NCBI GenBank assembly: GCA_000751835.1
Contig: CCMQ01000027.1
Span: 1-64,000 of the forward strand
Direction of reading: 5' to 3'
DNA length: 64,000 nt
Origin: Necropsobacter rosorum
GTDB lineage: Bacteria; Pseudomonadota; Gammaproteobacteria; Enterobacterales; Pasteurellaceae
Below the pieces are notes generated by a model, which searched no databases, had not been told where the DNA came from, and saw only the letters and a list, made by a program, of their open reading frames with translations. Of this stretch, positions 19,173-30,060 are shown one piece after another. The first letter of the stretch is position 1; every line of letters begins with the position of its first letter. Position numbers and translations under genes: made by a program.

Positions 19173-19208
19173 TCACCCCATACCGCATGGATGGGGTGAT
19201 ATTTTTTA
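19173..19208 (+). terminator. Rho-independent terminator after sdaA
   Basis: TCACCCCAT (19173-19181) pairs with ATGGGGTGA (19191-19199), followed by T, A and six T residues. It lies 7 bp past the sdaA stop and before convergent dnaE. Confidence 0.85.
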
Positions 19209-19227
19209 CACCAAGCGCTTAAACCGC

Positions 19228-22200
19228 TTATTCGAACTCTAATTCCACCGCACTTTCGCCCAGCATATCCACCAGCGCCGCCAGCAGATCATCGGTCGGA
19301 TTCACCGACCACTGCACGCCGAACCGCAGCAGCGCTCTGCCCTGCGGACTTTGATAATAAATATGCAGCGGTAAGCTGCCGCCGCTGTAAGGGGTGAGCG
19401 TTTGTTTGAATTTTTTCATAAACGGGGCGGTAATCTGTTCCTGCGACAAACTCAGCGCCAGACTTTTGGCATAGCGACTGCGGGCTTCATCCAGCGTCAT
19501 CAGTTCGCGTACCGACATTTTCAGCCCCTGTGAAAAATCATCGAAACTCACCTGCCCCGACACAATCACCACGCTATCTTTCTGTAACTTATCGCCAAAG
19601 CGCTCCAGCGCATCGGCAAACAACGTAATATCCAAACGTCCGGAACGGTCGTCCAGCGTCGCAATCCCCAGCCGATTGCCTTTTTTGGTCACCGCAAAAC
19701 GGGCATTGACGATCAGACCGCTGGCCGTACTGATTTGCCCGCGATAATTCGGCACCAAATCTTTCAGGCGGTTCGAACTGTAATGCGACAGTTCTTTCAG
19801 ATAACGGCTGATCGGGTGGCTGCTTAAATACAGCCCGAGCGTTTCCCGTTCGCCGTCCAGAATTTGTTTTTCCGTCCAGCGCGGCGTATTGGCATAGGCG
19901 GTTTCCACATCTTCCGGACTTTCGGTCAGCACACCGAACATATCCGCCTGCCCGATCGCTTCGTCTTTGGCATGTTGATCGGAGGCACGCAGCGCATCTT
20001 CCAGATTCTTCGACAGCGCGGCACGATGCGGCCCCAGCTTATCGAAAGCGCCCGACATAATCAGGCTTTCAAAGGTACGGCGATTGATTTTTTTCAAATC
20101 CACTCTGGCGCACAGATCAAATAAATCCTTGAAAATTCCGCCCTTGTTGCGCGCTTCCACCAAGGCTTCGATCGGCCCTTCGCCCACGCCTTTAATCGCC
20201 CCAATGCCGTACACGATTTCGCCGTTATCGTTCACACTGAAATGGTGCTTGCCGGTGTTAATATCCGGCGGCACCACGGTTAATCCCATGCGCAGACATT
20301 CATCATAAAAACCGACGATTTTATCGGTGTTATCCATTTCCGAGGTCATCACCGCCGCCATAAATTCCGCCGGATAATGGGCTTTCAGCCAGAGGGTTTG
20401 ATAAGACACCAGCGCATAGGCGGCGGAGTGGGATTTATTAAAGCCGTAACCGGCGAATTTTTCCACCAAATCGAAAATTTTCATCGCCAGATCGCCGTCG
20501 ATCCCGTTTTTGATCGCCCCGTCTTTAAACACGGAACGCTGTTTCGCCATTTCCTCCGGTTTTTTCTTACCCATGGCACGGCGCAGCAAATCCGCACCGC
20601 CCAGCGTGTAGCCCGCCAAAACCTGCGCAATCTGCATCACCTGTTCCTGATACAGAATAATGCCGTAGGTCGGCTCCAGAATCGGTTGCAGGGAAATATG
20701 CTGATATTCCGCATCGGGATAAGAAATTTCTTCCTCCCCGTGTTTACGGCGGATAAAGTTATCCACCATGCCCGATTGTAACGGGCCGGGACGGAACAGC
20801 GCCACCAGCGCGATAATATCTTCAAAACAGTCCGGCTTCAGGCGTTTGATCAAATCTTTCATACCGCGCGATTCGAGCTGAAACACCGCGGTGGTTTCCG
20901 AATTCAGCAATAAATTGAAGGAAGCGGCATCATCCAGCGGAATGCGGTTAATATCCACCGGCGGCTTGCCCTCTTTCGCCTGACGGGCGTTGATCATATC
21001 CAGCGCCCATTTAATGATGGTCAGGGTACGCAAGCCCAAAAAGTCGAATTTCACCAGTCCGGCGTATTCCACGTCATTTTTATCGAAATGGGTCACCGGA
21101 TGTTTGCCTTCGCTGTCGCAATACAACGGCGAAAAATCGGTGATCAGCGTCGGCGAAATCACCACTCCGCCCGCATGTTTACCGGCGTTGCGCGTCACCC
21201 CTTCCAGTTTGCGCGCCATATCTATCAGCGCTTTAACCTCTTCGTCGCTGTCATAAATTTCCGGCAAGCGCGGTTCCACCTCAAAGGCTTTCGCCAGCGT
21301 CATACCGGGATCCGGCGGCACCAGTTTGGAAATCCGATCGACAAAACCGTAAGGATGGCCGAGTACCCGCCCCACATCGCGAATTACCGCTTTGGCCGCC
21401 ATCGTGCCGAAGGTAATAATCTGCGACACCGCACCGCGCCCGTAGGTTTCCGCCACATGATCAATCACCCGGTCGCGGCCGTCCATACAGAAATCCACGT
21501 CGAAATCGGGCATGGACACACGTTCCGGATTCAGAAAACGCTCAAACAGCAGATCGAATTCCAGCGGATCCAAATCGGTGATTTTCAGCGCGTAAGCTAC
21601 CAATGAGCCGGCGCCGGAACCGCGTCCCGGGCCGACGGGAATATCGTTATCTTTCGACCATTGGATAAATTCCATCACGATCAGGAAATAACCGGGAAAG
21701 CCCATTTGGTTAATCACATCCAGCTCGATTTGCAGGCGCTGATCATATTCCGCCCGCCGCTGCGCCCGCTCCCGTTCGTCGGGAAACAGAAATTTCAACC
21801 GCTCTTCCAACCCGTCGCGGGATTTTTTAATCAGATAATCTTCCGTACTCAAATCGCCGGTGGGAAACTGCGGCAGAAAATATTCGCCCAGCCGAATGGT
21901 GACATTACAACGCTGCGCGATCAGCACGCTGTTGGCCAGCGCCGACGGAATATCGGCAAATAATTCGCACATTTCCTGTTCGGAACGGAAATATTGCTGT
22001 TCGCTGTACAATTGCGGCCGTTTCGGATCGTCCAGCGTAAAGCTGTCATGAATGGCGACCCGGATTTCATGGGCTTCAAAATCCTCCGCCGCCAGAAAAC
22101 ACACATCGTTGGTCGCCACCACCGGCAACTGCCGCTGCTCCGCCAACGCCACCGCCGCCTGAATATAACGTTCTTCGTCGGCACGTCCGGTGCGGGTTAA

Positions 22201-22704
22201 GGTGAGATAAAAATGATCAGGGAAATACGTCTGATAAAAAGCCAGCGCGCTGTCGGTCTCGTCGGCGGCTTCTTTCAGCAATTTCTTGCCCACATCGCCG
22301 TTGCGTCCGCCGGACAGAATAATGATCCCGTCACGGTGTTCAATCAGCCATTGCTGATCGATATAAGGCAAATCGCTGTAGCCCCGTTCATAGGCTTTGG
22401 ACAGCAATAAGGTGATATTGTGATAACCGGTGTTGTTTTTCGCCAGCAAAGTGAGTTCGAACGGCTCATCGCCCATTAACTCGCTTTTTACCAGCACATC
22501 GGCGCCGATAATCGGTTTGATGCCGCTGGATAACGCTTCGCCGTAAAAACGCACCAGCCCGCAGAAATTGGTAAAATCGGTCAGCGCCATCGCCACCATG
22601 TGATGCTGCACACAGGTTTTCACTAACGGTTTGACTTTGGCAATACCATTAATCATGGAAAAATCACTGTGAACGCGCAGGTGCACGAAACGGGGTTGCG
22701 ACAT
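19228..22704 (-). CDS. dnaE: DNA polymerase III alpha subunit
   Basis: Replicative DNA polymerase catalytic subunit, 1158 residues from the chosen start, the same size class as E. coli DnaE. The PHP domain opens the protein ([18 protein letters not shown]). The palm carries the catalytic aspartates in [13 protein letters not shown], with [14 protein letters not shown] before it. Later come the fingers, the helix-hairpin-helix and an OB fold near residue 1000 ([20 protein letters not shown]). The start at 22704 is preferred to the open-frame start six codons upstream because GAAGGA lies 6-11 nt before it. It stands alone here, not next to the lpx genes as in E. coli. Confidence 0.97.
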   Translation of the reverse strand: MSQPRFVHLRVHSDFSMINGIAKVKPLVKTCVQHHMVAMALTDFTNFCGLVRFYGEALSSGIKPIIGADVLVKSELMGDEPFELTLLAKNNTGYHNITLLLSKAYERGYSDLPYIDQQWLIEHRDGIIILSGGRNGDVGKKLLKEAADETDSALAFYQTYFPDHFYLTLTRTGRADEERYIQAAVALAEQRQLPVVATNDVCFLAAEDFEAHEIRVAIHDSFTLDDPKRPQLYSEQQYFRSEQEMCELFADIPSALANSVLIAQRCNVTIRLGEYFLPQFPTGDLSTEDYLIKKSRDGLEERLKFLFPDERERAQRRAEYDQRLQIELDVINQMGFPGYFLIVMEFIQWSKDNDIPVGPGRGSGAGSLVAYALKITDLDPLEFDLLFERFLNPERVSMPDFDVDFCMDGRDRVIDHVAETYGRGAVSQIITFGTMAAKAVIRDVGRVLGHPYGFVDRISKLVPPDPGMTLAKAFEVEPRLPEIYDSDEEVKALIDMARKLEGVTRNAGKHAGGVVISPTLITDFSPLYCDSEGKHPVTHFDKNDVEYAGLVKFDFLGLRTLTIIKWALDMINARQAKEGKPPVDINRIPLDDAASFNLLLNSETTAVFQLESRGMKDLIKRLKPDCFEDIIALVALFRPGPLQSGMVDNFIRRKHGEEEISYPDAEYQHISLQPILEPTYGIILYQEQVMQIAQVLAGYTLGGADLLRRAMGKKKPEEMAKQRSVFKDGAIKNGIDGDLAMKIFDLVEKFAGYGFNKSHSAAYALVSYQTLWLKAHYPAEFMAAVMTSEMDNTDKIVGFYDECLRMGLTVVPPDINTGKHHFSVNDNGEIVYGIGAIKGVGEGPIEALVEARNKGGIFKDLFDLCARVDLKKINRRTFESLIMSGAFDKLGPHRAALSKNLEDALRASDQHAKDEAIGQADMFGVLTESPEDVETAYANTPRWTEKQILDGERETLGLYLSSHPISRYLKELSHYSSNRLKDLVPNYRGQISTASGLIVNARFAVTKKGNRLGIATLDDRSGRLDITLFADALERFGDKLQKDSVVIVSGQVSFDDFSQGLKMSVRELMTLDEARSRYAKSLALSLSQEQITAPFMKKFKQTLTPYSGGSLPLHIYYQSPQGRALLRFGVQWSVNPTDDLLAALVDMLGESAVELEFE

Positions 22705-22803
22705 AAAAAATCCTTCATTCAAGACCGAAAGTGCGGTCTATTTTAACGGGATTTTTCGGTCAGCGAAAGGATAAAAAATACGGCGCCGAAAGCACGGTTA
22801 TCC

Positions 22804-24012
22804 TCACTCGGCGGCAATCGCCTGCGCACAGGCATAGGCCGAACTCCACGCCCACTGGAAATTATAACCGCCCAGCCAGCCGGTAACATCCAGCACTTCG
22901 CCGATAAAATACAGCCCCTTTACCGACATACATTCCATGCTTTTGGACGAAATCGCCGCGCAATCCACTCCGCCCATCGTGACCTCCGCAGTGCGGTAGC
23001 CTTCGGTGCCGTTCGGCCGAACCTGCCAGCGATGAATCAGATTTGCCAGATTTTCGCACCGCACTTTGCTTAACTGCGCCAGCGCGCCATCCTGCAACAT
23101 ACCGCGTTGCAGCCACAATTCCACCAGCTTATTCGGCAGCAGGCGGGATAACGCCGTTTTCAGCCACATGTTCGGCGAACTGGCGCGCAATGCCTGCAAA
23201 TACGCGCAGATATCCTGCGCCGGCAGCAAATCGATACTCAGCCCTTCGCCCGGCTGCCAGTAATTGGAAATCTGCAATATCGCCGGCCCCGACAAACCGC
23301 GGTGAGTAAATAACAGATGATTGGTGAAGGCTTGACCGCAATGTGCCGTGACCGTCGCCGGCAGCGCAATGCCGGCAAGTGCGGTGTAAAATTTCTCCGT
23401 TTCCCGCCAGGTGAATGGCACCAGAGCCGCACGCGGCGCCACCACCGGCAAGCCGAAATGTTCCGCCAGCTGATAACCGAAAGGGCTGGCGCCCAGTCCC
23501 GGCATGGATAATCCGCCGCTGGCCACCACCAGATTTTGGCAATGCCAGCGCTGTCCGTTCGCCAACAGAGTAAAACGCCCCGGCGCGCCCGCACATGCCG
23601 CCGTTACCGCGTCAATCTGCCGGCGCAGAAAAATCGTCGCGCCATATTTTTCGCACTCCGCCGCCAGCATGGCCACGATATCCTGCGCGCCGTTATCACA
23701 AAACAGCTGACCCAGTTCTTTTTCGTGATAAGGAATGCCGTATGCCTGTAGCATGGCGATAAAATCCCACTGGGTGAAACGCGCCAGCGCGGATTTCACA
23801 AAATGCGGATTGCGCGAAAGATAATGCTGCGGCGTCACCTCAAGATTGGTGAAATTACAAAATCCGCCGCCGGACATTAAAATTTTACGCCCGATTTTTT
23901 TACCGTTATCCAGCACCGTCACCTGCTTTCCCCGCTTCGCCAGCTGCCCGGCACAAAACAGGCCGGCGGCACCGGCGCCGATAATTAAGGTGTCGGAAAA
24001 ATGTGTGGTCAT
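22804..24012 (-). CDS. yhiN: YhiN/HI0933-type FAD-dependent oxidoreductase
   Basis: A 402-residue flavoprotein of the HI0933 family (BaiN-like). It has an N-terminal FAD-binding Rossmann motif LIIGAGAAGLFCAGQLAKRG, then MSGGGFCNFTN, and the C-terminal FAD contact GEVLDVTGWLGGYNFQWAWS. Its physiological substrate is not established in this family. Two uptake signals lie inside it. The ribosome binding site is weak. It is in the same direction as dnaE, with a 99-bp gap, and is probably transcribed separately. Confidence 0.88.
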   Translation of the reverse strand: MTTHFSDTLIIGAGAAGLFCAGQLAKRGKQVTVLDNGKKIGRKILMSGGGFCNFTNLEVTPQHYLSRNPHFVKSALARFTQWDFIAMLQAYGIPYHEKELGQLFCDNGAQDIVAMLAAECEKYGATIFLRRQIDAVTAACAGAPGRFTLLANGQRWHCQNLVVASGGLSMPGLGASPFGYQLAEHFGLPVVAPRAALVPFTWRETEKFYTALAGIALPATVTAHCGQAFTNHLLFTHRGLSGPAILQISNYWQPGEGLSIDLLPAQDICAYLQALRASSPNMWLKTALSRLLPNKLVELWLQRGMLQDGALAQLSKVRCENLANLIHRWQVRPNGTEGYRTAEVTMGGVDCAAISSKSMECMSVKGLYFIGEVLDVTGWLGGYNFQWAWSSAYACAQAIAAE

Positions 24013-24106
24013 AAGCGCGTCCGTCTCACAGAAAAAAGGCGGCGCAATTGTAACAAGATCAGCCGCCTTTGCCTACTGTCAAAACCCGCCCGGCATTTTC
24101 ACCACA

Positions 24107-24131
24107 GAAAACGGCAGGCTTGGCGCCTGCC
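24107..24131 (-). terminator. Terminator downstream of melAB
   Basis: On the minus strand GGCAGGC (complement of 24125-24131) pairs with GCCTGCC (complement of 24113-24119) across a 5-nt loop, followed by GTTTTCT. It lies about 56 bp beyond the melB stop and should end the leftward melA-melB message. Confidence 0.7.
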
Positions 24132-24186
24132 GCGGCGGTTAAAAGTGCGGTCGTTTTTCAGTGTATTTTTCACGCATCGTTCATCG

Positions 24187-25560
24187 CTATCCGTTCGCCT
24201 TGCGGTATTTGTCCAGTAAACGGATATTCACCTTCGCCAGCAAATCGCCGTTCAATTTATAATAGCGGAAATACACGAACAGCTTGACGGCATAGAAAAC
24301 AATCGGCAATCCGATCATAATCACTTTCATGTAAAAAACGGTGGTTTCGCTTTGCGCCACATTCGGCACATAATCAATGGCGCTTAACAGCACGCCGATC
24401 AGAAACGCCGAAACCGCCGAGCCGGCTTTCACCACCATAGTCTGTACGGCGTAAGCGATACTTTCCGAACGAACGCCCAGTTTATATTCGCCGTAATCCA
24501 CCGTATCCGCCACCATAATCACCTGTAATGTCCAGAACAGCGCGGTGCCGATATTCATCAGTACGCCGGCGACGATAATCAGGAAAATATTTTGGCTGTC
24601 GAAAATGCCCGCATAGGCCAGCGTCAGACAGCTTAACATCGGCGCAATGGAAGAAGTTGCCCATAGCACCCGGCGCGACAGGATTTTAGCCAGTCTGGAA
24701 AACAGGATAATCACCGCCAGATTGGCGACCCCGGCATAGGACATGTAATAAGGAAACAGCGCCTTATCGCCAGCGACATAGGTGAAATAATAAATGGCGA
24801 AAGCGGAAATGATATTGCTGGCGATGTTATAGCACAACGCCATCACCAACAGGCTGGAAAGCTGATCATTGCGCGGAATCAGCGAAATCAGCTGTTTCAG
24901 CGGCAATTTGGCGACGGGCTGGTCATTTTGCTGCTGATCGGAGGAATATTTTTCTTTCACATTCACTAAAGTAATCAGAGTAGAAACCATAAAGAATGCG
25001 ATAATCACCAGCGTAAACATGCGAAAGCCGAAACTTTTATCCTCGCCGCCCACCGCATCCACAAACGGCAGACACACGCCGGCGGTGACAAAGCCGGCCA
25101 GACTGGCGAAAAAGCGCGGATAAGGCACCAGTTGTTCCCGCTCGCGCTGATCCAGCGTCAGGGTCGGCGTGAGCGACCAAAACGGAATATCCATCAGGGT
25201 ATAAGTCATGCCCCATAAAATATAGGTGACCGCAATATAAATGATTAACCCCGTTCCGCTGAAATAATCGGCGCAGAACAGGGAAAACAGTACGATGGAA
25301 TTTAATACCGTCCCGATCAGAATCCAGGGTTTGAACTTGCCCCAGCGGCTGCGGGTGTTGTTGACAATCCAGCCCATAATCGGATCGTTCACCGCATCCC
25401 AGATGCGCGCCACCATAAAAATCGTGCCTACGGCCGCCGCCGAGACGCCGATCACATCGGTGTAATAATACATTAAATACATATACACGATACCGATGGC
25501 GAAATCCTTGCCGTAAGCACCGAGTCCGAAACTGATTTTGGTTTTCATGGATAAACTCAT
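24187..25560 (-). CDS. melB: Melibiose/cation symporter
   Basis: Inner-membrane carrier of the GPH family that takes up melibiose with Na+, Li+ or H+. It has 457 residues and about 12 helices. From memory it is close to E. coli MelB over its length, with the cation-site acidic residues in place: Asp19 in GKDFAIG, and the two Asp of [12 protein letters not shown], plus [10 protein letters not shown] in helix 4. The C-terminal [10 protein letters not shown] matches the regulatory tail. The ATG at 25560 is chosen over a GTG one codon earlier because it lies 6 nt from AAGGAG. It follows melA by 63 bp. Confidence 0.95.
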   Translation of the reverse strand: MSLSMKTKISFGLGAYGKDFAIGIVYMYLMYYYTDVIGVSAAAVGTIFMVARIWDAVNDPIMGWIVNNTRSRWGKFKPWILIGTVLNSIVLFSLFCADYFSGTGLIIYIAVTYILWGMTYTLMDIPFWSLTPTLTLDQREREQLVPYPRFFASLAGFVTAGVCLPFVDAVGGEDKSFGFRMFTLVIIAFFMVSTLITLVNVKEKYSSDQQQNDQPVAKLPLKQLISLIPRNDQLSSLLVMALCYNIASNIISAFAIYYFTYVAGDKALFPYYMSYAGVANLAVIILFSRLAKILSRRVLWATSSIAPMLSCLTLAYAGIFDSQNIFLIIVAGVLMNIGTALFWTLQVIMVADTVDYGEYKLGVRSESIAYAVQTMVVKAGSAVSAFLIGVLLSAIDYVPNVAQSETTVFYMKVIMIGLPIVFYAVKLFVYFRYYKLNGDLLAKVNIRLLDKYRKANG

Positions 25561-25623
25561 CACTCACTCCTTGCTATTCGGTGAAAATCATAGCGGCGGG
25601 ATGCGCGCCGCTATGGGTTGAAC

Positions 25624-26973
25624 TTAACGGTTAATCCATTGCGGCAACCAGTCTTTGTGGGCAATCAACAACTCATCCACCAGCGCATAAATCTCTTCCA
25701 GACTTAGCGCGGCGGCGGTGTGCGGATCCAACATGGCGGCATGATAAATCCGCTCGCGGTTTTCCGTTAATAACGCCTCCGTCGTAAGCCGCTGGACATT
25801 AATGTTAGTCTGCATTAATGCCGCCAGATGATTCGGAATCGCCCCCACTTTGGTCGGCGTAATGCCGTTGGCATCCACCAGACAGGCCACTTCGACGCAG
25901 CAATCGGACGGTAGATTATCAATTAAACCGGCATTTTTCACATTACCGTAAATCACGCTCGGTGTGCCGGTCCAGATTGAATTGATAATGATGCTGGCAT
26001 ATTCGCGCGACTCCGGCACGCTCAGGCTTTCCGCCTGTTGATAATCCGCCAGATCCTGCTTCCAGCGGGCGATTTGCTCGACACAGCGTTTCGGATATTC
26101 ATCCAGCGGCACCTGATAACGTTCGATCAGATCCGGGCGGTTCGGCTTGATAAAATACGGGGTATATTCGGCGAAATGCTCTGAGGATTCGGTGACGAAA
26201 TAGCCGAGTTTTTTCAGCATTTCATAACGAATAATATTGTTACAGCGCGGGTTGTCCGCTCTCGGTTTCGGCGCGCGTCCTGCGCTATAAGCCTCCAGCA
26301 GATCGGGGTAAATGCTGACATAACCGCCGTCCGGCAGTTTTTTCTCCAGATGCAGGTAAAACGCCATATGATTGATACCGGCGCACACATAACGCAGGTC
26401 ATGATGATCCAAATCCAGATCGCGCGCCAGTTCTTCTGCGGTGCCCTGCACCGAATGGCATAAGCCGACCTGTTTGATCTGCGGGTATTTTTCAAACATC
26501 GCCCAGCTGTTCATCGCCATCGGATTCACATAATTCAGCATGGTGGCATTCGGGCAGACCTCCAGCATATCCTCGCAGATTTTCCATAAATGCGGTACCG
26601 TACGCAGCGCCCGCATAATCCCGCCGACACCCAGCGTATCGGCGATGGTTTGCTCCAAACCATATTTTTTACAGATCTCGAAATCCGTCACGGTGCAAGG
26701 TTCATAACCGCCGATTTGAAATGCCACAATCACGAAATCCGCATCACGCAGCGCCGCTTTCTGATCCGTATAGCATTCGATCGTACCGTTGGCGCCAACG
26801 GATTTCATCAGTTTTTCAATCACAAAATGCGATTCCGCCAGACGGGTTTCATCAATATCCATCAGTGCGATACGCGCCTGTTTTAAGGCGGGTTTATGAA
26901 ACACATCGCCTAAAATATTTTTCACGAATACGGTGGAACCTGCGCCGATAAAGGTAATTTTCGGGGAATTCAT
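25624..26973 (-). CDS. melA: Alpha-galactosidase, family GH4
   Basis: Cytoplasmic NAD+- and Mn2+-dependent alpha-galactosidase that splits melibiose into galactose and glucose; 449 residues, like E. coli MelA. The GH4 NAD motif appears at the N-terminus (ITFIGAGSTVFVKNIL), followed by YVNPMAMNSW and the metal-binding GLCHSVQG with its Cys and His. GGAG precedes the ATG. It is the first gene of the leftward melAB operon and diverges from melR, which should activate it when melibiose is present. Confidence 0.95.
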   Translation of the reverse strand: MNSPKITFIGAGSTVFVKNILGDVFHKPALKQARIALMDIDETRLAESHFVIEKLMKSVGANGTIECYTDQKAALRDADFVIVAFQIGGYEPCTVTDFEICKKYGLEQTIADTLGVGGIMRALRTVPHLWKICEDMLEVCPNATMLNYVNPMAMNSWAMFEKYPQIKQVGLCHSVQGTAEELARDLDLDHHDLRYVCAGINHMAFYLHLEKKLPDGGYVSIYPDLLEAYSAGRAPKPRADNPRCNNIIRYEMLKKLGYFVTESSEHFAEYTPYFIKPNRPDLIERYQVPLDEYPKRCVEQIARWKQDLADYQQAESLSVPESREYASIIINSIWTGTPSVIYGNVKNAGLIDNLPSDCCVEVACLVDANGITPTKVGAIPNHLAALMQTNINVQRLTTEALLTENRERIYHAAMLDPHTAAALSLEEIYALVDELLIAHKDWLPQWINR

Positions 26974-27276
26974 AGCATTGCTCCTGTTTAAGTATGAAAT
27001 AAACCGCTAACAAACGAAAAATCATTGTCGATAATCATCATGACACAGAACGACACCGGATTTCGTTTCGGATTTAACGGTAAAATTCCCGAAAACTCAT
27101 TTTTATCGATCCAACAACCATAATCTGAGCTTTCAGGAATTTTTAGATAAAAAATGCTATTTTTCTTTTCCCGCCGGTGTTACCCTTAAGGCGGTCAATC
27201 ACAGTATTTTTGACGGAATTGCCGTTTGATGCGGCGGCAAACAGCCCGTAAAACAAGCCAAAGTGCGGTGGAATTT
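26974..27276. promoter_or_regulatory. Divergent melA-melR control region
   Basis: About 300 bp between the starts of melA and melR. By analogy with E. coli it should hold MelR and CRP sites, but I could not find a CRP palindrome better than a half site (TCACA near 27198) nor a convincing MelR repeat. A USS core lies immediately upstream of melR. Confidence 0.4.
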
Positions 27277-28212
27277 ATGCCCGAAATCAACCTTGCAGCA
27301 ACCCACGCCGATAAGACGATATACGGTAAGAAAATCGTCAGTCCGCTGTCCCTGTATTCGGATCGGCAATCACTCAATGTGGAATTACAGCAGCCGCCGA
27401 ACGTGATGGACGGTTATCACTGGCACGGTCATATGGAAATCAATATTCCGTTCGACGGCGATGTGGCATATATGTTTAACGGTCGGCACGTCACTCTAAC
27501 CGCCGGGCATATCGCCTTATTCTGGGCATCGGTGCCGCATCGGGTGGTGAATTGCAAAAACTGCCGCACCATGGCGGTGCTGGATATTCCGGTGCATTTG
27601 CTGCTGTCATGGCCGCTGCCGCATAACCTGATCAACCAGCTGACGCATGGTATTGTGATCCAATCGGCGCAACCCGATCTGGTGAGCGAATTTGAAGTAC
27701 GGCGCTGGGAAAATGAACTGCAATCCGATAATCTGAACCGCCAGCAGCTGGTTTATGATGAAATTCAGCTGATGATCAAACGCCTCAGTCTGGACGGCTG
27801 GACACTGCTGCTGGAAAACGTTTATCATCTGAATCAGCATGTCAAATCCTCCCGCCACGGGCAGCATTATGTCAGCCTGATGCTGGATCATATCGCCAAT
27901 CATCACAGCATGCCGTTGACGGTCGCCGATGTGGCGAACGCGGTCGGGCTGAACGCCAACTACGCCATGGGACTGTTTCAAAGCGTGATGCAGCTGACGA
28001 TTAAGCAATATATTACGATGATGAAAATCAACCACGCCAAAGCGCTGTTAAGCGAAACGGACAAAACCATGCTGGATATTTCACTGACGGCCGGTTTTAA
28101 TGCTATCAGCCGTTTTTACGATAATTTTCAGAAATATACCGGCACCTCGCCGCAAAATTACCGTAAACGGGTTCGCGCCAATGACAGCATCATCGGCACA
28201 AACAACCGTTAA
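27277..28212 (+). CDS. melR: AraC-family activator of melibiose genes
   Basis: Melibiose-responsive regulator of 311 residues. The N-terminal cupin (about 40-130) contains YHWHGHMEINIPFDGDV and GHIALFWASVPH, close to the E. coli MelR sensor. The C-terminal double helix-turn-helix (about 205-305) ends FNAISRFYDNFQKYTGTSPQ, the AraC signature. The start at 27277 is chosen because GGTGGA lies 5 nt upstream and the N-terminus then aligns with MelR; an ATG at 27229 is in frame but poorly supported. It diverges from melA. Confidence 0.92.
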   Translation: MPEINLAATHADKTIYGKKIVSPLSLYSDRQSLNVELQQPPNVMDGYHWHGHMEINIPFDGDVAYMFNGRHVTLTAGHIALFWASVPHRVVNCKNCRTMAVLDIPVHLLLSWPLPHNLINQLTHGIVIQSAQPDLVSEFEVRRWENELQSDNLNRQQLVYDEIQLMIKRLSLDGWTLLLENVYHLNQHVKSSRHGQHYVSLMLDHIANHHSMPLTVADVANAVGLNANYAMGLFQSVMQLTIKQYITMMKINHAKALLSETDKTMLDISLTAGFNAISRFYDNFQKYTGTSPQNYRKRVRANDSIIGTNNR

Positions 28213-28226
28213 GCGCACGCCGCGCC

Positions 28227-29069
28227 TTATTGCCGCCCCTGCCGCAGCATTTCCGCCATTTGCATACGCTGAATAATGGCGCGCCGATCCACATCCGCTT
28301 TACCGCTGTCGAGAATCTGCTGCCATAAATTCAGCGCCTGCGTATAATCCGCATGCAAAAACGCCTCGCCCGCCAGCAGTGATAAACTGGCGGTTTCTGC
28401 CGGCTCCTGCCGTAGCGCGCTGTCCAGTAAACGACGAACGCGCGGCGTAATCTGCTGGCCGGCCTGATAATACAGCGCGGTTGCCGCCAATCCCAGAATC
28501 GGCGCTTTGCTGCCGCTGAGTTTTTCCGCATTGCCGTAAGCGGTTAGGGCGTTGTCGAACTGATTATTCAGCATATAAGCCTGCCCCAGTTCAAGCCATT
28601 GCTGCGCATCATTCGGATCACGGCGCAGTCGGTTTTGAATCGCGGCGATATAATCCGCGTTTTTCTCCGCCGCACCGGCTTCCGCCAGACGCTGCCGCTC
28701 GGCGCGAACCGTCCGTTCGCCCTGTAAAACCGTCGTGAAACGATCCAGGGTAAAATAGCCGCCGACCGGTAACAGAATCAAAAGCGCCAGCAGCAAACAT
28801 TTAAGCCGAAAACCGACCGCACTTTTTAGCCCGTCCGCCGGTATGGCAAAGTGCGGTTGATTTTCCATCAGTTTTTCATCCGCCAGTAAACGCTGCGCAA
28901 GCTCATCGGCAAGTTCGCTGTCCGTACAGCTTGCCGCCTGTTGCTGATACAGGGCGATATTCTGCCGGCGACGATAATTTTGCCGCCAGTTTATGTGGGC
29001 GTTCAGCGGCGCAAAAATCAGCAACGCCGGCAAGATAAAAATCAGGATACCGAGAAAAAATACTGTCAT
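28227..29069 (-). CDS. nrfG: TPR protein for cytochrome c maturation, NrfG/CcmI-like
   Basis: A 280-residue membrane protein for haem attachment to apocytochrome. The N-terminal membrane helix (3-24) and a second one (about 92-112) frame a cytoplasmic loop, as in CcmI/CycH. The C-terminal half carries TPR repeats such as DAQQWLELGQAYMLNNQFDN, which bind the apocytochrome C-terminus. It is longer than E. coli NrfG (about 198 residues) and so combines the CcmI-type N-terminus with the NrfG TPR part. It overlaps nrfF by 4 bp and is the last gene of the nrf locus. Its role with nrfE and nrfF is probably the special haem ligation on the CXXCK site of NrfA. Confidence 0.85.
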   Translation of the reverse strand: MTVFFLGILIFILPALLIFAPLNAHINWRQNYRRRQNIALYQQQAASCTDSELADELAQRLLADEKLMENQPHFAIPADGLKSAVGFRLKCLLLALLILLPVGGYFTLDRFTTVLQGERTVRAERQRLAEAGAAEKNADYIAAIQNRLRRDPNDAQQWLELGQAYMLNNQFDNALTAYGNAEKLSGSKAPILGLAATALYYQAGQQITPRVRRLLDSALRQEPAETASLSLLAGEAFLHADYTQALNLWQQILDSGKADVDRRAIIQRMQMAEMLRQGRQ

Positions 29070-29524
29070 TCGTCATTCCGTTTTTGCAATAAGCGTTTTA
29101 GTGCCTGCCGCTGTGCGTCATCCAGCGGTTCACGGCGTGTCTGCATACCGCCGGCATAACGCCACACGGCGGCCACGCCCGCCAACAGCAGCACGAAAGG
29201 CAGCCCCCATAATGCCGCGGTCGTCCATTTAAACGGGGGATTGTAGCGCACGAAATCGCCGAAACGTTCGGTCATCCGCGCGACAATCTGCTGATCGGAT
29301 TGCCCGTCGTCCACCATGCGATAAACTTCAAGGCGTAAGTCATAGGCAATCGGCGAATTGGATTCCACTAGATTCTGGTTCTGGCACTGCGGGCAGCGCA
29401 ACGATTTTGCCAGCGCCACCGCCCGCTGGCGATCCTCGCTGTTTTTAAACTGATAGGTATCCACCATTTCGGCGCGCAGCGCCACGCTCAGAACTAACAG
29501 CAGCAACCAAATACAGTGTTTCAC
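29066..29524 (-). CDS. nrfF: NrfF/CcmH-type haem-ligation thiol protein
   Basis: A 152-residue exported, membrane-anchored thioreductase. An N-terminal signal segment is followed by a periplasmic domain with the redox motif LRCPQCQNQNLVESNSPIA, which matches NrfF-type RCPQC rather than the RCxVC of CcmH. A single membrane helix follows near residues 100-120 (AALWGLPFVLLLAGVAAVW). It reduces the apocytochrome thiols before haem attachment. It overlaps dsbE by 4 bp and nrfG by 4 bp, which suggests translational coupling. Confidence 0.93.
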   Translation of the reverse strand: MKHCIWLLLLVLSVALRAEMVDTYQFKNSEDRQRAVALAKSLRCPQCQNQNLVESNSPIAYDLRLEVYRMVDDGQSDQQIVARMTERFGDFVRYNPPFKWTTAALWGLPFVLLLAGVAAVWRYAGGMQTRREPLDDAQRQALKRLLQKRNDE

Positions 29525-30060
29525 GGTTTGTCCTCCGTTAATGCGGTGATAAGCGGCATAAATTCCTGCTGCCAGACCTGCTCATTCAATACACCGGCAT
29601 AGCGATAACGGATAATACCGTGCGCATCCAGCAGATAGGTTTCCGGCGCGCCGTCCACACCGAGCTTCAGCGCCAGCGCGCCCTTGCTGTCATCAATCAC
29701 CAAAAGAAAAGGGTTGCCGCGTTTGGCCAGCATATCCAGCGCACTTTGTCGGTTATCGCGGTAATTCAGACCGACGATTTTCACCCCCTGCTGCGCCAGC
29801 CCCATTAAAAACGGGTGTTCCTGCTGACAATATACGCACCAGCTGCCCCACACGTTCAGCACAAAAATACCCGTCGGCAGATTGCGGTTATTCAGTGTAT
29901 TTGCGCTCTCGAACAGGTCGGGCTGATAAAATTCCGGTATCGGTTTGCCGATTAACGCCGAGGCGATTTTTTTCGGATCCTGCTGTAAGCCGGACAGCAG
30001 TAAGCCGCACAATGCGAGAATCAGCAATAAGGGGACAGACAGCAGAATTTTTTTATACAT
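29521..30060 (-). CDS. dsbE: DsbE/CcmG-type thioredoxin for cytochrome c maturation
   Basis: A periplasm-facing, membrane-tethered thioredoxin of 179 residues. An N-terminal anchor (residues 5-25) is followed by the active site WGSWCVYCQQEHP and the cis-Pro loop GVDGAPETYL, both typical of CcmG/DsbE. It should pass electrons to NrfF or the apocytochrome. It overlaps the end of nrfE by 8 bp. The E. coli nrf operon has no such gene, so this locus is more self-contained. Confidence 0.92.
   Translation of the reverse strand: MYKKILLSVPLLLILALCGLLLSGLQQDPKKIASALIGKPIPEFYQPDLFESANTLNNRNLPTGIFVLNVWGSWCVYCQQEHPFLMGLAQQGVKIVGLNYRDNRQSALDMLAKRGNPFLLVIDDSKGALALKLGVDGAPETYLLDAHGIIRYRYAGVLNEQVWQQEFMPLITALTEDKP

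Noticed and set aside
26974-27276. Search for a CRP palindrome in the melA-melR gap
   Set aside because: Only a TCACA half site near 27198 was found, with no matching partner at the right distance.
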